Positions 32,283 to 41,859 are shown, counted from the stretch's first letter. The stretch: 64,000 nucleotides of DNA from a bacterium (GCA_023382385.1 JAHDVH010000003.1:186001-250000); one strand, 5' to 3'. Notes: a model not told the origin generated them from the sequence alone. Numbers and translations: made by a program.

Positions 32283-34418
32283 CTATTTCACAAGAAGCAG
32301 CTTGCGTTCGGCCTTGAAAGAGGCGGCCTCCAAACGATACACATAAAGTCCGGTGGCAAGGTCGCTCGCCTCTAAGCTGAGGACGTGACGGCCGGCATTG
32401 TAACCGCGATTGCCAATCAACTCGCGAACCAGTTGTCCTTGTATGTTGTACAACTTGAGACTGACTGCGGCGTGTTGAGGCAAGTCGAATGCAATCTGCG
32501 TCACCGCATTGAACGGATTGGGATAGTTTTGATGCAGCATAAACTCGGTTGGCAGCAAACTCGACTCGTCTGAACTCAAATTCGGAGTACCGTTGGCAAT
32601 CAGTTCGACCGAGTCCGGCGAACTCGCAGCCGAGTGATGAATGATCAGCCACCCACGCACCTCCCCGAGTTCCGTGGGTGATACGCGCGGATACAAGCGA
32701 AGCAATGGCCCGGGCTGCAGGACAGCGGGACCGCTGAAGTTAATCGAAAACGGCGACTGCGTGCTCACTGAGTTGATAACCAATGGCACGTTTCCAACCG
32801 TGCGAAGTCCGATTAAGGTACTGTCTACTGTGGCAATCGGAACATCACCGAAATTCGTCGAAGACCCGGTGAACAGTATCAGCGAAGACGTTATGGCAAA
32901 GGCCGACACTTCACAGGTCAGGACGCCGCCCGGTCCGTTGTGATTGATGACCAATTCTCCGCTGTGAAAACCTTCTGTCTCCCCGTTGAATGTCACAGTA
33001 ATGGGAAGGTCGCTGTTCGGCGCAAGCGACGTTGGGCCGACAGGTGAGACGGAAAATGGTCCGCTGACTGTGATTGATGAGACAGCGAGTTGACCTGCCT
33101 GCGGAGGATTGGTCAAAACGACCGCTCCAGCAACAGTTTCTCCCACCTGAGTTGAGTCAATCCGGAGCGGACATCCACTGAGGTAAGGTGTTGCAGGATC
33201 CACTGATTCAATCGTCAAACGATAGAGCTGAATCGTGTTGTTTGTCGCACCATTAACCAGCACTTTCAAATTTGTCTGGCCTTGAGGAACATCATAGCGG
33301 AAAATCTCTTCGGTTCCTCCTGCAGGCTGGGAGTTGGATATGACCAATGGACTGCCGTTGGAATCAGTCAGGGTTAGATTGAGATTCTGATTACTGTGTG
33401 TGCTGTAGGGAGTGCCGGCTTCGCAGCTTCCATCGTTATTCTGTTCACCTTCGAGGTAATCATACCCGTCAGGAGCAAGTGTAACGGTCAATGAACGTCC
33501 GTTTACGATACTGAATTCCCACCAATCCGTGTCGGCGTCGTCATCAAGACTTGCAAGTTCAAGAACCCTGGTTCCGTCGATCAGACCAAGACTGTGAGCA
33601 GAGCTTTGGGTGTCGTTTGGCTCGTAGGGATCCCCGTAGCCGCGCTGCCCAGCAAGAATATCGTCGTGCTGTGGCCCATCGAACGCCGAGGTGTACGTCG
33701 GTTCCATGAGTTTGGTGGTGTTAATCGGGCAAACATGCTCGATTCCCAAGCCATGACCGTGCTCATGGGCAACAATGTTTCGGAAAAACCGGTAATTGTT
33801 GGTTCCGGAGGCCCAATTCTCGTCAGAGTCCAGCACCATATCGCCACGGTCTGGAAAGTAGTTGTAGGCCAATACCCCGCTTTGTCCGTCAATCGGAACC
33901 ATTGCTATTCGAACATCGCCGCGAGCTCCGATAACTCCCGGACTACTGTTCCCGAATGCGGCTCCATCATCGGCAACCTGCATATAGGTATTTCCCGTAA
34001 CGTCCGACCAGCCAGCGAAGACCTGCGCAAATAAATCCTGCCAAACCTGTTGATTCCCGAACAATTGGTTCATTCGTGTGTATAAGCGGCTGGCTTGTCC
34101 CTGAATCAGCACGCCGTCCGGGACAAAGCTGTAGGTCAAAGTAACTCCTGTGCCCTGACTGCCTGTACTCCCATTAGCTGTGTTCTGCCAGCGTCCGCCG
34201 AGGTTGAAATCCAACGCACCCTCCCTGTCCAGCAATCGGTGGGTCCATTCTGCCATGTACCCAGCATCGGTGCCTTCGGCAAAGCAGACCGCGAGAGGCG
34301 GGAGCTGCGGGGAGAGTTCCGCTTTCTGGGCTGACTGCTGGTGATCGGTTGTGGCAGGAGCCTGCCAAATCATGCCCACCAAAGATGCAGCGGCTATGCA
34401 GAAAATCACGTGGCGCAT
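32283..34418 (-). CDS. Matrixin-like zinc metalloprotease with T9SS sorting domain
   Basis: The 711-residue secreted protein has a signal peptide (SLVGMIWQAPA) and a catalytic domain (about residues 70-260) with the metzincin zinc motif HEHGHGLGIEH (HExxHxxGxxH). This is followed by the turn motif KLMEP, with Met in place for the Met-turn. A PPC-like beta domain (about 265-400) comes next, then two choice-of-anchor-D/ASH-like domains (about 410-620). The C-terminal domain begins HQNYPNPFNAVTQIAF and ends FKAERKLLLVK, a T9SS type A signal. The protein is inferred to be exported by T9SS and surface-attached or released. Its catalytic and PPC parts are clearly paralogous to the divergent gene at 34686. 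Confidence 0.92.
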   Translation of the reverse strand: MRHVIFCIAAASLVGMIWQAPATTDHQQSAQKAELSPQLPPLAVCFAEGTDAGYMAEWTHRLLDREGALDFNLGGRWQNTANGSTGSQGTGVTLTYSFVPDGVLIQGQASRLYTRMNQLFGNQQVWQDLFAQVFAGWSDVTGNTYMQVADDGAAFGNSSPGVIGARGDVRIAMVPIDGQSGVLAYNYFPDRGDMVLDSDENWASGTNNYRFFRNIVAHEHGHGLGIEHVCPINTTKLMEPTYTSAFDGPQHDDILAGQRGYGDPYEPNDTQSSAHSLGLIDGTRVLELASLDDDADTDWWEFSIVNGRSLTVTLAPDGYDYLEGEQNNDGSCEAGTPYSTHSNQNLNLTLTDSNGSPLVISNSQPAGGTEEIFRYDVPQGQTNLKVLVNGATNNTIQLYRLTIESVDPATPYLSGCPLRIDSTQVGETVAGAVVLTNPPQAGQLAVSSITVSGPFSVSPVGPTSLAPNSDLPITVTFNGETEGFHSGELVINHNGPGGVLTCEVSAFAITSSLILFTGSSTNFGDVPIATVDSTLIGLRTVGNVPLVINSVSTQSPFSINFSGPAVLQPGPLLRLYPRVSPTELGEVRGWLIIHHSAASSPDSVELIANGTPNLSSDESSLLPTEFMLHQNYPNPFNAVTQIAFDLPQHAAVSLKLYNIQGQLVRELIGNRGYNAGRHVLSLEASDLATGLYVYRLEAASFKAERKLLLVK

Positions 34419-34685
34419 GCTGTTATCCTTAAATAATTGTTTTGCAATACTTAATCGTCGAAGCGGAGACCGTCTATAAACGTTTAAAATACGTATCGGT
34501 TAGGCCGAATGCAAGCACTTTGGCAGATTCCTTGCTGTGGAATATGCGGAGTTGGTTGTTGCTAAATTTCCTTCGCAGCATTCCGGCCTTGCATCTGCCT
34601 CGAATTGCTATTAACTTAAGCTTTCGCCATGTCTTGGCATTAGATGCAGATGCTATACTTTACGATGAAACCAATGGGTCCTGGG

Positions 34686-37607
34686 ATGAAAGCTTGTTTG
34701 GTCGGTTTTCGCGTCTTATTACTTACCCTCTTTGGGTTGCTTGTTTCCGTTCCGTCTACCGTCTGTAGTGCTGATGTGATTTGCCCGGATTGCGGCAAAG
34801 TCGTTGAGAACGATTCACCGTGGGAAGCGGTAACTGCATTAGAGAACAAAGACACTTGGAAGAGCGCTTTGGCGCCTAAAATGTACTGTTTCGATCCGGG
34901 TACACCTGAGGACGTTGTTCAGTCACTGGTGAATCGAATCTACAACAACCCTGCCTCCTACATCAGCAGCAGTCGTTGGACGGCAACAGCATCGGGCACG
35001 ACCGGAGCTCAAGGTGAGCCGACGGTCCTCACGTACAGCTTTGTGCCGGACGGAACTACCGTTCCTGATGATCCACCGCCGAATGGCTTTGGGAATCAGG
35101 TCAATAACATCCATGCCATGATGATTGCGAAATTCGGCAGCGTTGCCAACGGTAAGGCGAAGTTCAGACAGGCTTTCAATCAATGGCAGGCGCTAACAGG
35201 TTTAACCTATGTGGAAGAGACGAATGATGATGGCGCTGCTCTGTTTTCTTCACCCGGTGTGCTTGGCGTCAGGGGTGACATTCGACTCTCGGCAATCCCC
35301 ATGGATGGCTCGTCCGGAGTCCTTGCTTACAACTACTTTCCGAATACCGGAGACATGGTATTGGATAATGCCGAAAGCTGGCAGAATTCCAGCTCGGACT
35401 ATCGGTTCTTTCGCAATGTAGTCACCCATGAAGCGGGACACGGTATCGGTCTGTCCCATGTCTGCCCGGATGATTGTCAGTTTCTGATGGAGCCATACAT
35501 CTGCACGGCATACGATGGCCCGCAGCATGACGATATTCGTGGAGGTCAGCGGCAATACGGAGATACGACCGAAACCAATGACTCGCCCGCAACTGCGACT
35601 TCATTAGGCAGTCCCGCTAATGGCACAACGACGGTCACAAATCTGTCAATAGACGACAATGGCGATCAAGACTATTTTGCCTTCACTGTGCCGACGAACA
35701 AACAAATCACGGTAACCGTTACTCCTGTCGGAATGTTCTATGACCAGTGTGCGCAGACTCAGGCTTGCGCATGTGCGGCAGGGGACACAGTAAGGACCAC
35801 AGACGACGTGAATCTGTCCGTGCGGCTTATCGGCACAAACGGTTCCACGATTCTGGCGGAGGCAAGCAGTCAACCTGCCGGCGTGGCGGAGACCATTCCT
35901 AATACAGCCCTTCCGACTGCGGGAACGTACTACATTCGGGTCTACCAGGGCACGACGAATGCGATCCAGTTGTACAATCTCAGCTTCACCTTGTCCAATC
36001 TTGTGGTGCCGTCAATAACTGTGTCACAGCCAAATGGTGGCGAGTTTTGGAATGCGGGCACTAATCAGACGATTACGTGGACGTCCACAAGTGTGACAGG
36101 TAATGTGAATATCGAACTGAATCGGAATTTCCCGGGCGGAACGTGGGATATGCTGTTTGCGAATACGGCGAATGACGGAACGCAATTGTGGAACGTCGTT
36201 GGTGCAGGCGGAACTGAAGCCAACTGCAAGGTTCGCGTGACGAGCATCAACACCCCGAGTGCGACAGACGAATCCAACAATGTGTTCACGATCTTCTCGC
36301 CTTCCATTCAGGTTGTCCGGCCGAACGGCGGAGAAGTTCTAAACGGTTCTGCTCTTGAGCAGATAAATCTTATTCCGAGTGGAATCACAGGCAACGTCCT
36401 TGTGGAATTGAATCGTGGATATCCCGCCGGAACGTGGGAAAACATCGGTTCCATTCCGAACACAGGCGGCACTCTTGTGTTTGGCGGTCCGCCCACAACG
36501 ACCGCTCGAATTCGATTGACGTCAATTAATCAGCCGAGCGTGTCGGATATTTCCGATGCGAATTTCGAAATCTACGTTGTGAATCTTCCGCCAGTCATTA
36601 AACATGATCCGAAGGGGGATCAGTCACCTGGCAACTCGGTTGTCACTGCTGTAATCACGGATGATGCCGGTCCGATCACCGCAACGCTTTACTATCGTCC
36701 CTCAGGTGGCGGGGCATTTTCCTCCGTGAGCATGCCTTCAACCGGAAACCCGAATGAGTTCGCAGGACAATTTGTTGCGGTCGAAGGAAGCTACGACTAC
36801 TACCTGCAGGCGCTGGATGCTTCAGACTTCGCCGCGACCGATACCTTTAGTTTCGATGTCAAGGCCTGCGAAGACGTGATTGCCTTCGATGACGGAACTA
36901 CAGAAGGGTACAATTGGGCCTACGAAACGCCGTACTCGTGGGCTGTGAAATATGCGCCCGAAGCGTATCCGTTTTTACTGTGCGGATTTGAAGTGGCTGT
37001 TGCGAAGTTCCATCCAGACAGCAGCCATTCCCGAATCGGTGCCAGAGTTCTGCTTGCTGACGGAATCGGAGGCCTGCCCGGTACTGAGATTTGGAGTGAG
37101 ATTAGTGGCTCGGTCGGCAATGTGATCGGAGGTCTTCCCGCCGGTCAAGTTGCGTGGGCGCGAGTCTTAACTCCTGAAACACCGTTGATTATGAACCAAC
37201 CGTTCTTTGTGGCCGTCGATAATCCCCAAGGCGGCGCATACGAGGCCTTCGGTCGTGACGATAACACCAATAGTAGCAACAGCTATTTCTACGATGGCTG
37301 CGATTCGCTATGGTATAGCGAGAACGATCTGGTCCCCAACGCGCAAGGCGGACAGCGTATGATTCGATTGCTGGGGGCATCGGTTCCACCCCCAAGCGAA
37401 TTGGTCATTCTCTCAAGCGGAAATGACATCGTTCTCTTTTGGGCGAGTTCCGGTGCACCTTATTATCGAGTCTACAGTTCGACAACCACCGGAGGGCCTT
37501 TCACGACGCTTGAAGGTTCAACTTCCGATACGACCTTCACAGATCTTGGTGCCGTCATGTCGAATGATCTCAAGTTCTATGTGGTTGTAGCCTCTGCGAC
37601 TCCCTGA
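34686..37607 (+). CDS. Second matrixin-like metalloprotease (no T9SS domain), paralogue
   Basis: The product has a signal peptide, a Cys pair (VICPDCGKV), and a matrixin domain with HEAGHGIGLSH (HExxHxxGxxH) and LMEP. A PPC-like domain (about 315-450) follows, then two Kre9/KNH-like modules each opening 'QPNGGE / RPNGGE', a Big-like module, and a beta domain starting CEDVIAFDDGT. An FN3-like tail ends LKFYVVVASATP. The segments GSSGVLAYNYFPNTGDMVLD and YDGPQHDDI are nearly identical to the paralogue at 32283. The start is uncertain: ATG 34686 gives the most compact signal peptide, with 34665 and 34644 in frame, and none has a good ribosome site. No NYPNPFN domain is present. Confidence 0.88.
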   Translation: MKACLVGFRVLLLTLFGLLVSVPSTVCSADVICPDCGKVVENDSPWEAVTALENKDTWKSALAPKMYCFDPGTPEDVVQSLVNRIYNNPASYISSSRWTATASGTTGAQGEPTVLTYSFVPDGTTVPDDPPPNGFGNQVNNIHAMMIAKFGSVANGKAKFRQAFNQWQALTGLTYVEETNDDGAALFSSPGVLGVRGDIRLSAIPMDGSSGVLAYNYFPNTGDMVLDNAESWQNSSSDYRFFRNVVTHEAGHGIGLSHVCPDDCQFLMEPYICTAYDGPQHDDIRGGQRQYGDTTETNDSPATATSLGSPANGTTTVTNLSIDDNGDQDYFAFTVPTNKQITVTVTPVGMFYDQCAQTQACACAAGDTVRTTDDVNLSVRLIGTNGSTILAEASSQPAGVAETIPNTALPTAGTYYIRVYQGTTNAIQLYNLSFTLSNLVVPSITVSQPNGGEFWNAGTNQTITWTSTSVTGNVNIELNRNFPGGTWDMLFANTANDGTQLWNVVGAGGTEANCKVRVTSINTPSATDESNNVFTIFSPSIQVVRPNGGEVLNGSALEQINLIPSGITGNVLVELNRGYPAGTWENIGSIPNTGGTLVFGGPPTTTARIRLTSINQPSVSDISDANFEIYVVNLPPVIKHDPKGDQSPGNSVVTAVITDDAGPITATLYYRPSGGGAFSSVSMPSTGNPNEFAGQFVAVEGSYDYYLQALDASDFAATDTFSFDVKACEDVIAFDDGTTEGYNWAYETPYSWAVKYAPEAYPFLLCGFEVAVAKFHPDSSHSRIGARVLLADGIGGLPGTEIWSEISGSVGNVIGGLPAGQVAWARVLTPETPLIMNQPFFVAVDNPQGGAYEAFGRDDNTNSSNSYFYDGCDSLWYSENDLVPNAQGGQRMIRLLGASVPPPSELVILSSGNDIVLFWASSGAPYYRVYSSTTTGGPFTTLEGSTSDTTFTDLGAVMSNDLKFYVVVASATP

Positions 37608-37628
37608 CAAGTTTCGTTTGGATTCATT

Positions 37629-37655
37629 GAGAGCCCGGGCAACCGGGCTCTCGTG
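37629..37655 (+). terminator. Terminator after the second matrixin-like gene
   Basis: A 10-base stem (gagagcccgg / ccgggctctc) lies 22 bases past the stop, followed by a T-rich tract interrupted by G and C. The remaining gap to 37873 is AT-rich without a clear consensus promoter. Confidence 0.65.
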
Positions 37656-37872
37656 TCTCTAATTCCTGCATTTATAGCAGAATATTCCCTTTCCATGTGG
37701 ACTGATGCGCTTCAAACAATAAGAGAAACTCTTGCTAAGGTTTTGTTAATGCCAAGTTGCGTTTTCTTGCAGATGTCATCTCAATAGCTTACCTTTTCAC
37801 TTGTAAGGGAACAGCGAGGTGTTTACGTTGAGTCGAAACCCAAAACGGTCAACACCGGGAGGTTGAACGATA

Positions 37873-39243
37873 ATGAACAATCCAAGAGTTTGCTGCGTCT
37901 TCTTCGCGCTGCTGCTTTTCCTCGCCTCGGCCGACGCGCAACCCATTCAAGTTGGGTTTGGATATTGCGCTGAAGCAGAGCCGATCGGTTGCGGCTGCAG
38001 TTTGCCGACACGAGTACCCATTGCAGATGGCGAGAACTCGTGGTGTATCTTCTGGGATCGCAATGGAAATGGTCCGGACGAGTTGGACGAATTGCTGGCA
38101 GAAGGAGTTGGCTATGGCCAGGCTAACTACAGTTGCAAGCCGTTTAATGGCGTGGAGTATTGCGGCTCTGAAGGCAGTTTCTTTGCCGATCAGTACTTGA
38201 TCATCGGGATTCCACCCGTGCCGCCCGATTCTTCAAGTTACTTCATCAAAGTGACAGGCGAGAGTTGCTGCTGGGTGTCCGATACCTTTGTCGTTGAAGT
38301 GGGTTTTCAGGAAATCTATCTCGCCGATGATGACTGGACTTGTGAAGACATCGCGTGTCCATTTGGTGAAGCACCTAATCCAGTACAGAGCATTTCCGCC
38401 ACGATGGATGCATACTGTCTGCAAGTTGATTTCACTTGGGAACACGATGGTCAAAACGTGACCGGCTTCAATCTATACACGAGAACTGATCCGGGTCAGC
38501 CTTGGCTCTTTCTCCGTCCGTTCTCTGGGACGGAGCGTTCTGGCGGAATCCCCGCATGCGTGGACGGACCGATTCAGATTGGATTACGGGCAGTGAACGG
38601 TGCACAGATGTCGGACATTGTCTTTACGACAGGGACGACGTACCTGCGTCATTTCCCGGATCAGGGCGCCGTTCAATGGGTCGGTGGAAACGACTACAGA
38701 CTTAACCTGGTGAGACCACCCGCAGGTGGCAGTTGTGCTGCGTTCTTGTGGTTCGACTTCTATTCCGGGGGGAGTTTCGTGGAGCGGGTTCTGTCGGTAA
38801 CCAACTTTGAGCGCGTATTAGAGATGACGTTCGACGTCACGCTTCCGACACCGCCCAACGCAGACTGCTACATTGTCATGCTTGACAGCTTCCCGGATCC
38901 TCTGAATCCCATGTACGGTTGCGGTTTGACGGATACAGCATTCTTTACAGTGGATGCAGGCGATGCGCCTAGTCTTGTCCGCGAGTTCAACTTGCATCAG
39001 AACTATCCCAACCCTTTCAATCCAGTCACTACTATCGCTTTCATTCTTCCATCAACCGGCTACGCGGAGCTTGCAGTATTCAATTTACAGGGTCAACGTG
39101 TCGCAACGCTTCTGTCGGGGGTCGCGACCGCTGGTGAGCACAGAGTCGAGTGGTCGGCGAGCGATATCGCTTCTGGAGTGTACATATACCGTCTGCAAAC
39201 GGATACCCACTTGTCGACTCGCAAAATGGTGTTGATGAAGTGA
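37873..39243 (+). CDS. Secreted protein with T9SS type A sorting domain
   Basis: The 456-residue protein has a signal peptide (MNNPRVCCVFFALLLFLASADAQ in pieces; cleavage near ADA-QP). A Cys-rich N-terminal region (CAEAEPIGCGCSLP, CVSDTFVVEV) suggests disulfide stabilisation in the periplasm or outside. Residues about 170-270 are FN3-like. The last 80 residues form the sorting domain: HQNYPNPFNPVTTIAF ... LAVFNLQGQRVATLL ... GVYIYRLQTD ... RKMVLMK. The ATG is preceded by GGGAGG, ten bases upstream. It lies downstream of the protease gene, behind a terminator. The binding partner or activity is not recognisable. Confidence 0.85.
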   Translation: MNNPRVCCVFFALLLFLASADAQPIQVGFGYCAEAEPIGCGCSLPTRVPIADGENSWCIFWDRNGNGPDELDELLAEGVGYGQANYSCKPFNGVEYCGSEGSFFADQYLIIGIPPVPPDSSSYFIKVTGESCCWVSDTFVVEVGFQEIYLADDDWTCEDIACPFGEAPNPVQSISATMDAYCLQVDFTWEHDGQNVTGFNLYTRTDPGQPWLFLRPFSGTERSGGIPACVDGPIQIGLRAVNGAQMSDIVFTTGTTYLRHFPDQGAVQWVGGNDYRLNLVRPPAGGSCAAFLWFDFYSGGSFVERVLSVTNFERVLEMTFDVTLPTPPNADCYIVMLDSFPDPLNPMYGCGLTDTAFFTVDAGDAPSLVREFNLHQNYPNPFNPVTTIAFILPSTGYAELAVFNLQGQRVATLLSGVATAGEHRVEWSASDIASGVYIYRLQTDTHLSTRKMVLMK

Positions 39244-39261
39244 CGGGAAGTCATTTCAACG

Positions 39262-39297
39262 AACAGCCCGGCGAATTCTCGTCGGGCTGTTTGTTTT
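39262..39297. terminator. Terminator between 37873 gene and the gamma-glutamyl operon
   Basis: The stem aacagcccg-cga / tcg-cgggctgtt is followed by TGTTTT on the plus strand. It lies between two convergent genes and may serve both. Confidence 0.8.
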
Positions 39298-39312
39298 GGC
39301 TTTCATCTTCAG

Positions 39313-40023
39313 CTAAGGCGATTTCACTCGCTTCAGAGTTCCTTGAACTCTAAACTCCGCATTGTACGGTGTGTAGTCCAAAACGATGTCGTAGGCCGGG
39401 CCTTCGTCAAAAGTAAGATACAACACTGTCGCTTCATCAGCAGCGGCATACTTTCCGCGTACGGGCGGCACGAAATTGCTTGTCCAGCGACACGTGCTGC
39501 TCACTCGGACATCGTCCAACCAGCCGTCAAAGCCGCGCGGCTTGTCATCATCCCCAATCCCGTTGCCTATCCAAACTGGCTTGCGCGTAACTGTGAGCGG
39601 CACATCAATCACGGTCGCGGAGAACAGATTGCCATCCACGAAGAACCGCAAGGACTTTCCATCATATGTCACAGCAACGTGCTGCCACTTCCAATATGTG
39701 ACTGCGCCCTTCTCAGAGAGCTGCCAGCCTGCGTCGCGACTCGGTCGAAAGCCAATGCGGGCATCGTCGGAAAGGTAGAATGTCAAACCACTCTTCTCCT
39801 GATCAAGGATTCGTCCTCGCCCTCCACCACCCTGAGTCCTCGGACGCACCCAAGCCTCAAAGGTGTACTCACGGGCGCCCTTGATCGACTGCAAACCATC
39901 GATGTGTTCAATCTTGCCTCCGGCGGTCTTGCCGTCCAGATCCAGACAGTAATTCCACGACCGTGGTTGCGAGAAGAGCAAGGCAGTCGACGAGATCAGG
40001 ATGAACAGAACCCGAAGAATCAC
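39313..40023 (-). CDS. LamG/concanavalin-A-like domain protein
   Basis: The 236-residue protein has a signal peptide (…STALLFSQ) and a single jelly-roll domain of LamG/laminin-G-3 type: YTFEAWVRPRT, WQHVAVTYDGKSLRFFVDG and GWLDDVRVSS are the diagnostic strands. Such domains bind glycans or proteins outside the cytoplasm. It is the last gene of the gamma-glutamyl operon, its ATG overlapping the DUF6305-like stop by four bases. It may bind the operon's polymer substrate or cell wall, but this is inference. Confidence 0.85.
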   Translation of the reverse strand: MILRVLFILISSTALLFSQPRSWNYCLDLDGKTAGGKIEHIDGLQSIKGAREYTFEAWVRPRTQGGGGRGRILDQEKSGLTFYLSDDARIGFRPSRDAGWQLSEKGAVTYWKWQHVAVTYDGKSLRFFVDGNLFSATVIDVPLTVTRKPVWIGNGIGDDDKPRGFDGWLDDVRVSSTCRWTSNFVPPVRGKYAAADEATVLYLTFDEGPAYDIVLDYTPYNAEFRVQGTLKRVKSP

Positions 40024-40571
40024 TCTTTCGCCTTCTCCTCAACTGAATACTTTGTTCTCAGCAACGGTCCCAAATCGGTAATCTTTTCAACCACCGAATA
40101 GTTGATTTTTCGCTCGTCGGCTATCGACTTAAAGAACCCGTCATCGTCTCCCCCGGACACTACAATCAGCTCGTTGGCAAGGCCCGCGCCCAAGCGATTG
40201 AACTCGTCAGAGAGAGCGCCTCGGCGGTTCTTTCCGCCGACATGGACTGCCAATACCGGTATGCCTTGCTTCGCGGCGCTTGACAGAAGTTCTGTAACAC
40301 GGGATGATTCTTGCTCGGAACTTACCTTGGCAGCGCCGAGTCCCTTACTTGAACCTCCCAGCACGACAATGACCGACTTGTTTCCTTCAAGATGGGTGGT
40401 ATTCGCCAGTGGCTCATATGTAAATGGAATATTCTCGCGAGTCAAGAGCGTCTTGAGCATCTGTGCGTCAGCGCTTTGTCCCGCAGAGGTCAACAACACA
40501 GGTGCCGCCAAGTCTGCGGCCAGCGCCCTGATTGTGAACAGCACAAGGGTGAGTATTGAACTTCGAAGCAT
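40020..40571 (-). CDS. DUF6305-like exported protein
   Basis: The 183-residue protein has a signal peptide (…FTIRALA). The mature start AAPVLLTSAGQSADAQMLKTLL is the conserved signature of the DUF6305 group, as I remember it. The following alternating strands and helices (VIVVLGGSSKGLGAA, GIPVLAVHVGG, NELIVVSGGDDDGFF) suggest a Rossmann-like periplasmic domain. ATG 40571 was chosen because GAGG stands six bases before it and the signal peptide begins there. It is 14 bases after the M14-like gene. The group tends to co-occur with TRAP-type permeases and M14-type hydrolases, consistent with this operon; the function is unknown. Confidence 0.7.
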   Translation of the reverse strand: MLRSSILTLVLFTIRALAADLAAPVLLTSAGQSADAQMLKTLLTRENIPFTYEPLANTTHLEGNKSVIVVLGGSSKGLGAAKVSSEQESSRVTELLSSAAKQGIPVLAVHVGGKNRRGALSDEFNRLGAGLANELIVVSGGDDDGFFKSIADERKINYSVVEKITDLGPLLRTKYSVEEKAKE

Positions 40572-40585
40572 AATGTCCTCTCTTC

Positions 40586-41713
40586 CTATTCTTTTCCGGC
40601 TGAGGAGAAATAGTGTCCCAAGCCGTTTTCTTGAATGTCTGAACAATCCGGAATGCCGACTGCAATAACAGCGCGATCGGGATGCAGTTCGTTGAAACTC
40701 TTGTTCAACATTTTGAATCCGGCGATGTGTCGGCCGACGCGCACGCCTAACGAAATTCCGTCGGGCCCATAAGGAACTCGCGTCAGATTAATCTCCGCTG
40801 CTTGAACGTACATCGGGTCTTTCCCCGTAAGTATCAAATTTGCGTCTGTCTTCCCGCGCAATCGACCTTGAATTGCATTGGCCGACTCCATGAGCGTCGC
40901 AAGGCATGGTGTATGATCACCAAGCTCCCGGTGCGAAAGGCCGCGAAAGTTGGCCGGAGATGGTTCAAGCGAGAAGTCCAGCCCTTCAAGCTGCAATTCG
41001 AGAACCGCGATCGAAGCGCAATCCATCGCCCTTTCGTGCGCCACGATCGCATTGACCACAGGATACTCAAGCGACGCCTCGTGCATGTCAATCACCAAAT
41101 CCACCCGCTCGCTGCGCACCAATTCTGCAATGGCATGTCCGATTCGCTGTGTGAAATTTCCGTCCGATCGACCCGGATAGCTACGATTGAGATTTCGACT
41201 GTCCATCCCCGAAAGCAGTTGTCCTGAGGGATAGTGCACAAATACTTCGGGATCAGGCCATTGATCAAGCGGATTTGTATAGCGGCTGCCCATTCTGAAA
41301 CTGCGTGACCCTGTAGGAGTCTCGATTGCAAATGTCGCCGGAAACGCTTCGCCTGGTGTCGTGTGCGTGAGCGCGGAGTGGTTGGCACGCGGAACAACCA
41401 GAATTCGCCCTTGCTCCATCGTCAGATTTTCTATCAGTAGATATGCGGCGAGGTAGCTTGCCGGTTCGTCGCAATGTGTTCCCCCCAAAACAAGTAGCGT
41501 CCCGCCACTAAGAGTGTCCCCAAACTCCATGACTTCGGTGTCTCCGCGCGTTCCCAGAAGCGGCGGATAGTAATCGGACAGTTTCTTGATGGCAGTAAGC
41601 GAGCGCGTTGGGAACAACGTTTCATCAGAATGCGCCTGCCGAAACTCGAATCCCGTCACGACACAGAGCGCAGTCGTGAGAATCAGTAGAACAAAAGCAC
41701 GGGCCAACTTCAT
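40586..41713 (-). CDS. Exported M14/AstE-AspA-type zinc hydrolase
   Basis: The 375-residue protein has a signal peptide or anchor (FVLLILTTALCVVTG). Zinc ligands of the M14 / succinylglutamate-desuccinylase fold are visible: GGTHCDEPA (His and Glu), RNLNRSYPG (substrate-carboxylate Arg and Asn) and VIDMHEA (third ligand His). It probably cleaves an amide or carboxy-terminal bond of a glutamyl compound in the periplasm. It overlaps the 49-residue membrane-protein gene by four bases. In this operon a gamma-glutamyl peptide or polymer is the inferred substrate. Confidence 0.82.
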   Translation of the reverse strand: MKLARAFVLLILTTALCVVTGFEFRQAHSDETLFPTRSLTAIKKLSDYYPPLLGTRGDTEVMEFGDTLSGGTLLVLGGTHCDEPASYLAAYLLIENLTMEQGRILVVPRANHSALTHTTPGEAFPATFAIETPTGSRSFRMGSRYTNPLDQWPDPEVFVHYPSGQLLSGMDSRNLNRSYPGRSDGNFTQRIGHAIAELVRSERVDLVIDMHEASLEYPVVNAIVAHERAMDCASIAVLELQLEGLDFSLEPSPANFRGLSHRELGDHTPCLATLMESANAIQGRLRGKTDANLILTGKDPMYVQAAEINLTRVPYGPDGISLGVRVGRHIAGFKMLNKSFNELHPDRAVIAVGIPDCSDIQENGLGHYFSSAGKE

Positions 41714-41859
41714 TTGAACAGGAACACGCGCATGATAATCGGAATCAGAACCACCGTTGCGGACAACTGACGCCGCCAGTCTGATTCTCGAAACAATTCA
41801 CGGAGAGTCAAGATTCCGACACTCAGTGCAATCAGCCAGTATATCCAAAAGAGGATCAT
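41710..41859 (-). CDS. 49-residue two-helix membrane protein between permease and hydrolase genes
   Basis: This small gene is coupled at both ends: its ATG overlaps the permease stop by one base and its stop overlaps the hydrolase ATG. The 49-residue product has two hydrophobic segments (about residues 2-20 and 33-47) separated by a charged loop RELFRESDWRRQ. The size and position recall the small accessory membrane proteins of permease systems: DctQ is usually about 160 residues with four helices, and PgsE of polyglutamate loci is also tiny. No homologue is asserted. The tight coupling argues that it is a real gene. Confidence 0.7.
   Translation of the reverse strand: MILFWIYWLIALSVGILTLRELFRESDWRRQLSATVVLIPIIMRVFLFK

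Noticed and set aside
34442-34768. 108-residue open frame between the two protease genes
   Set aside because: It overlaps the signal-peptide region of the second protease in another frame and has no ribosome site or motif.
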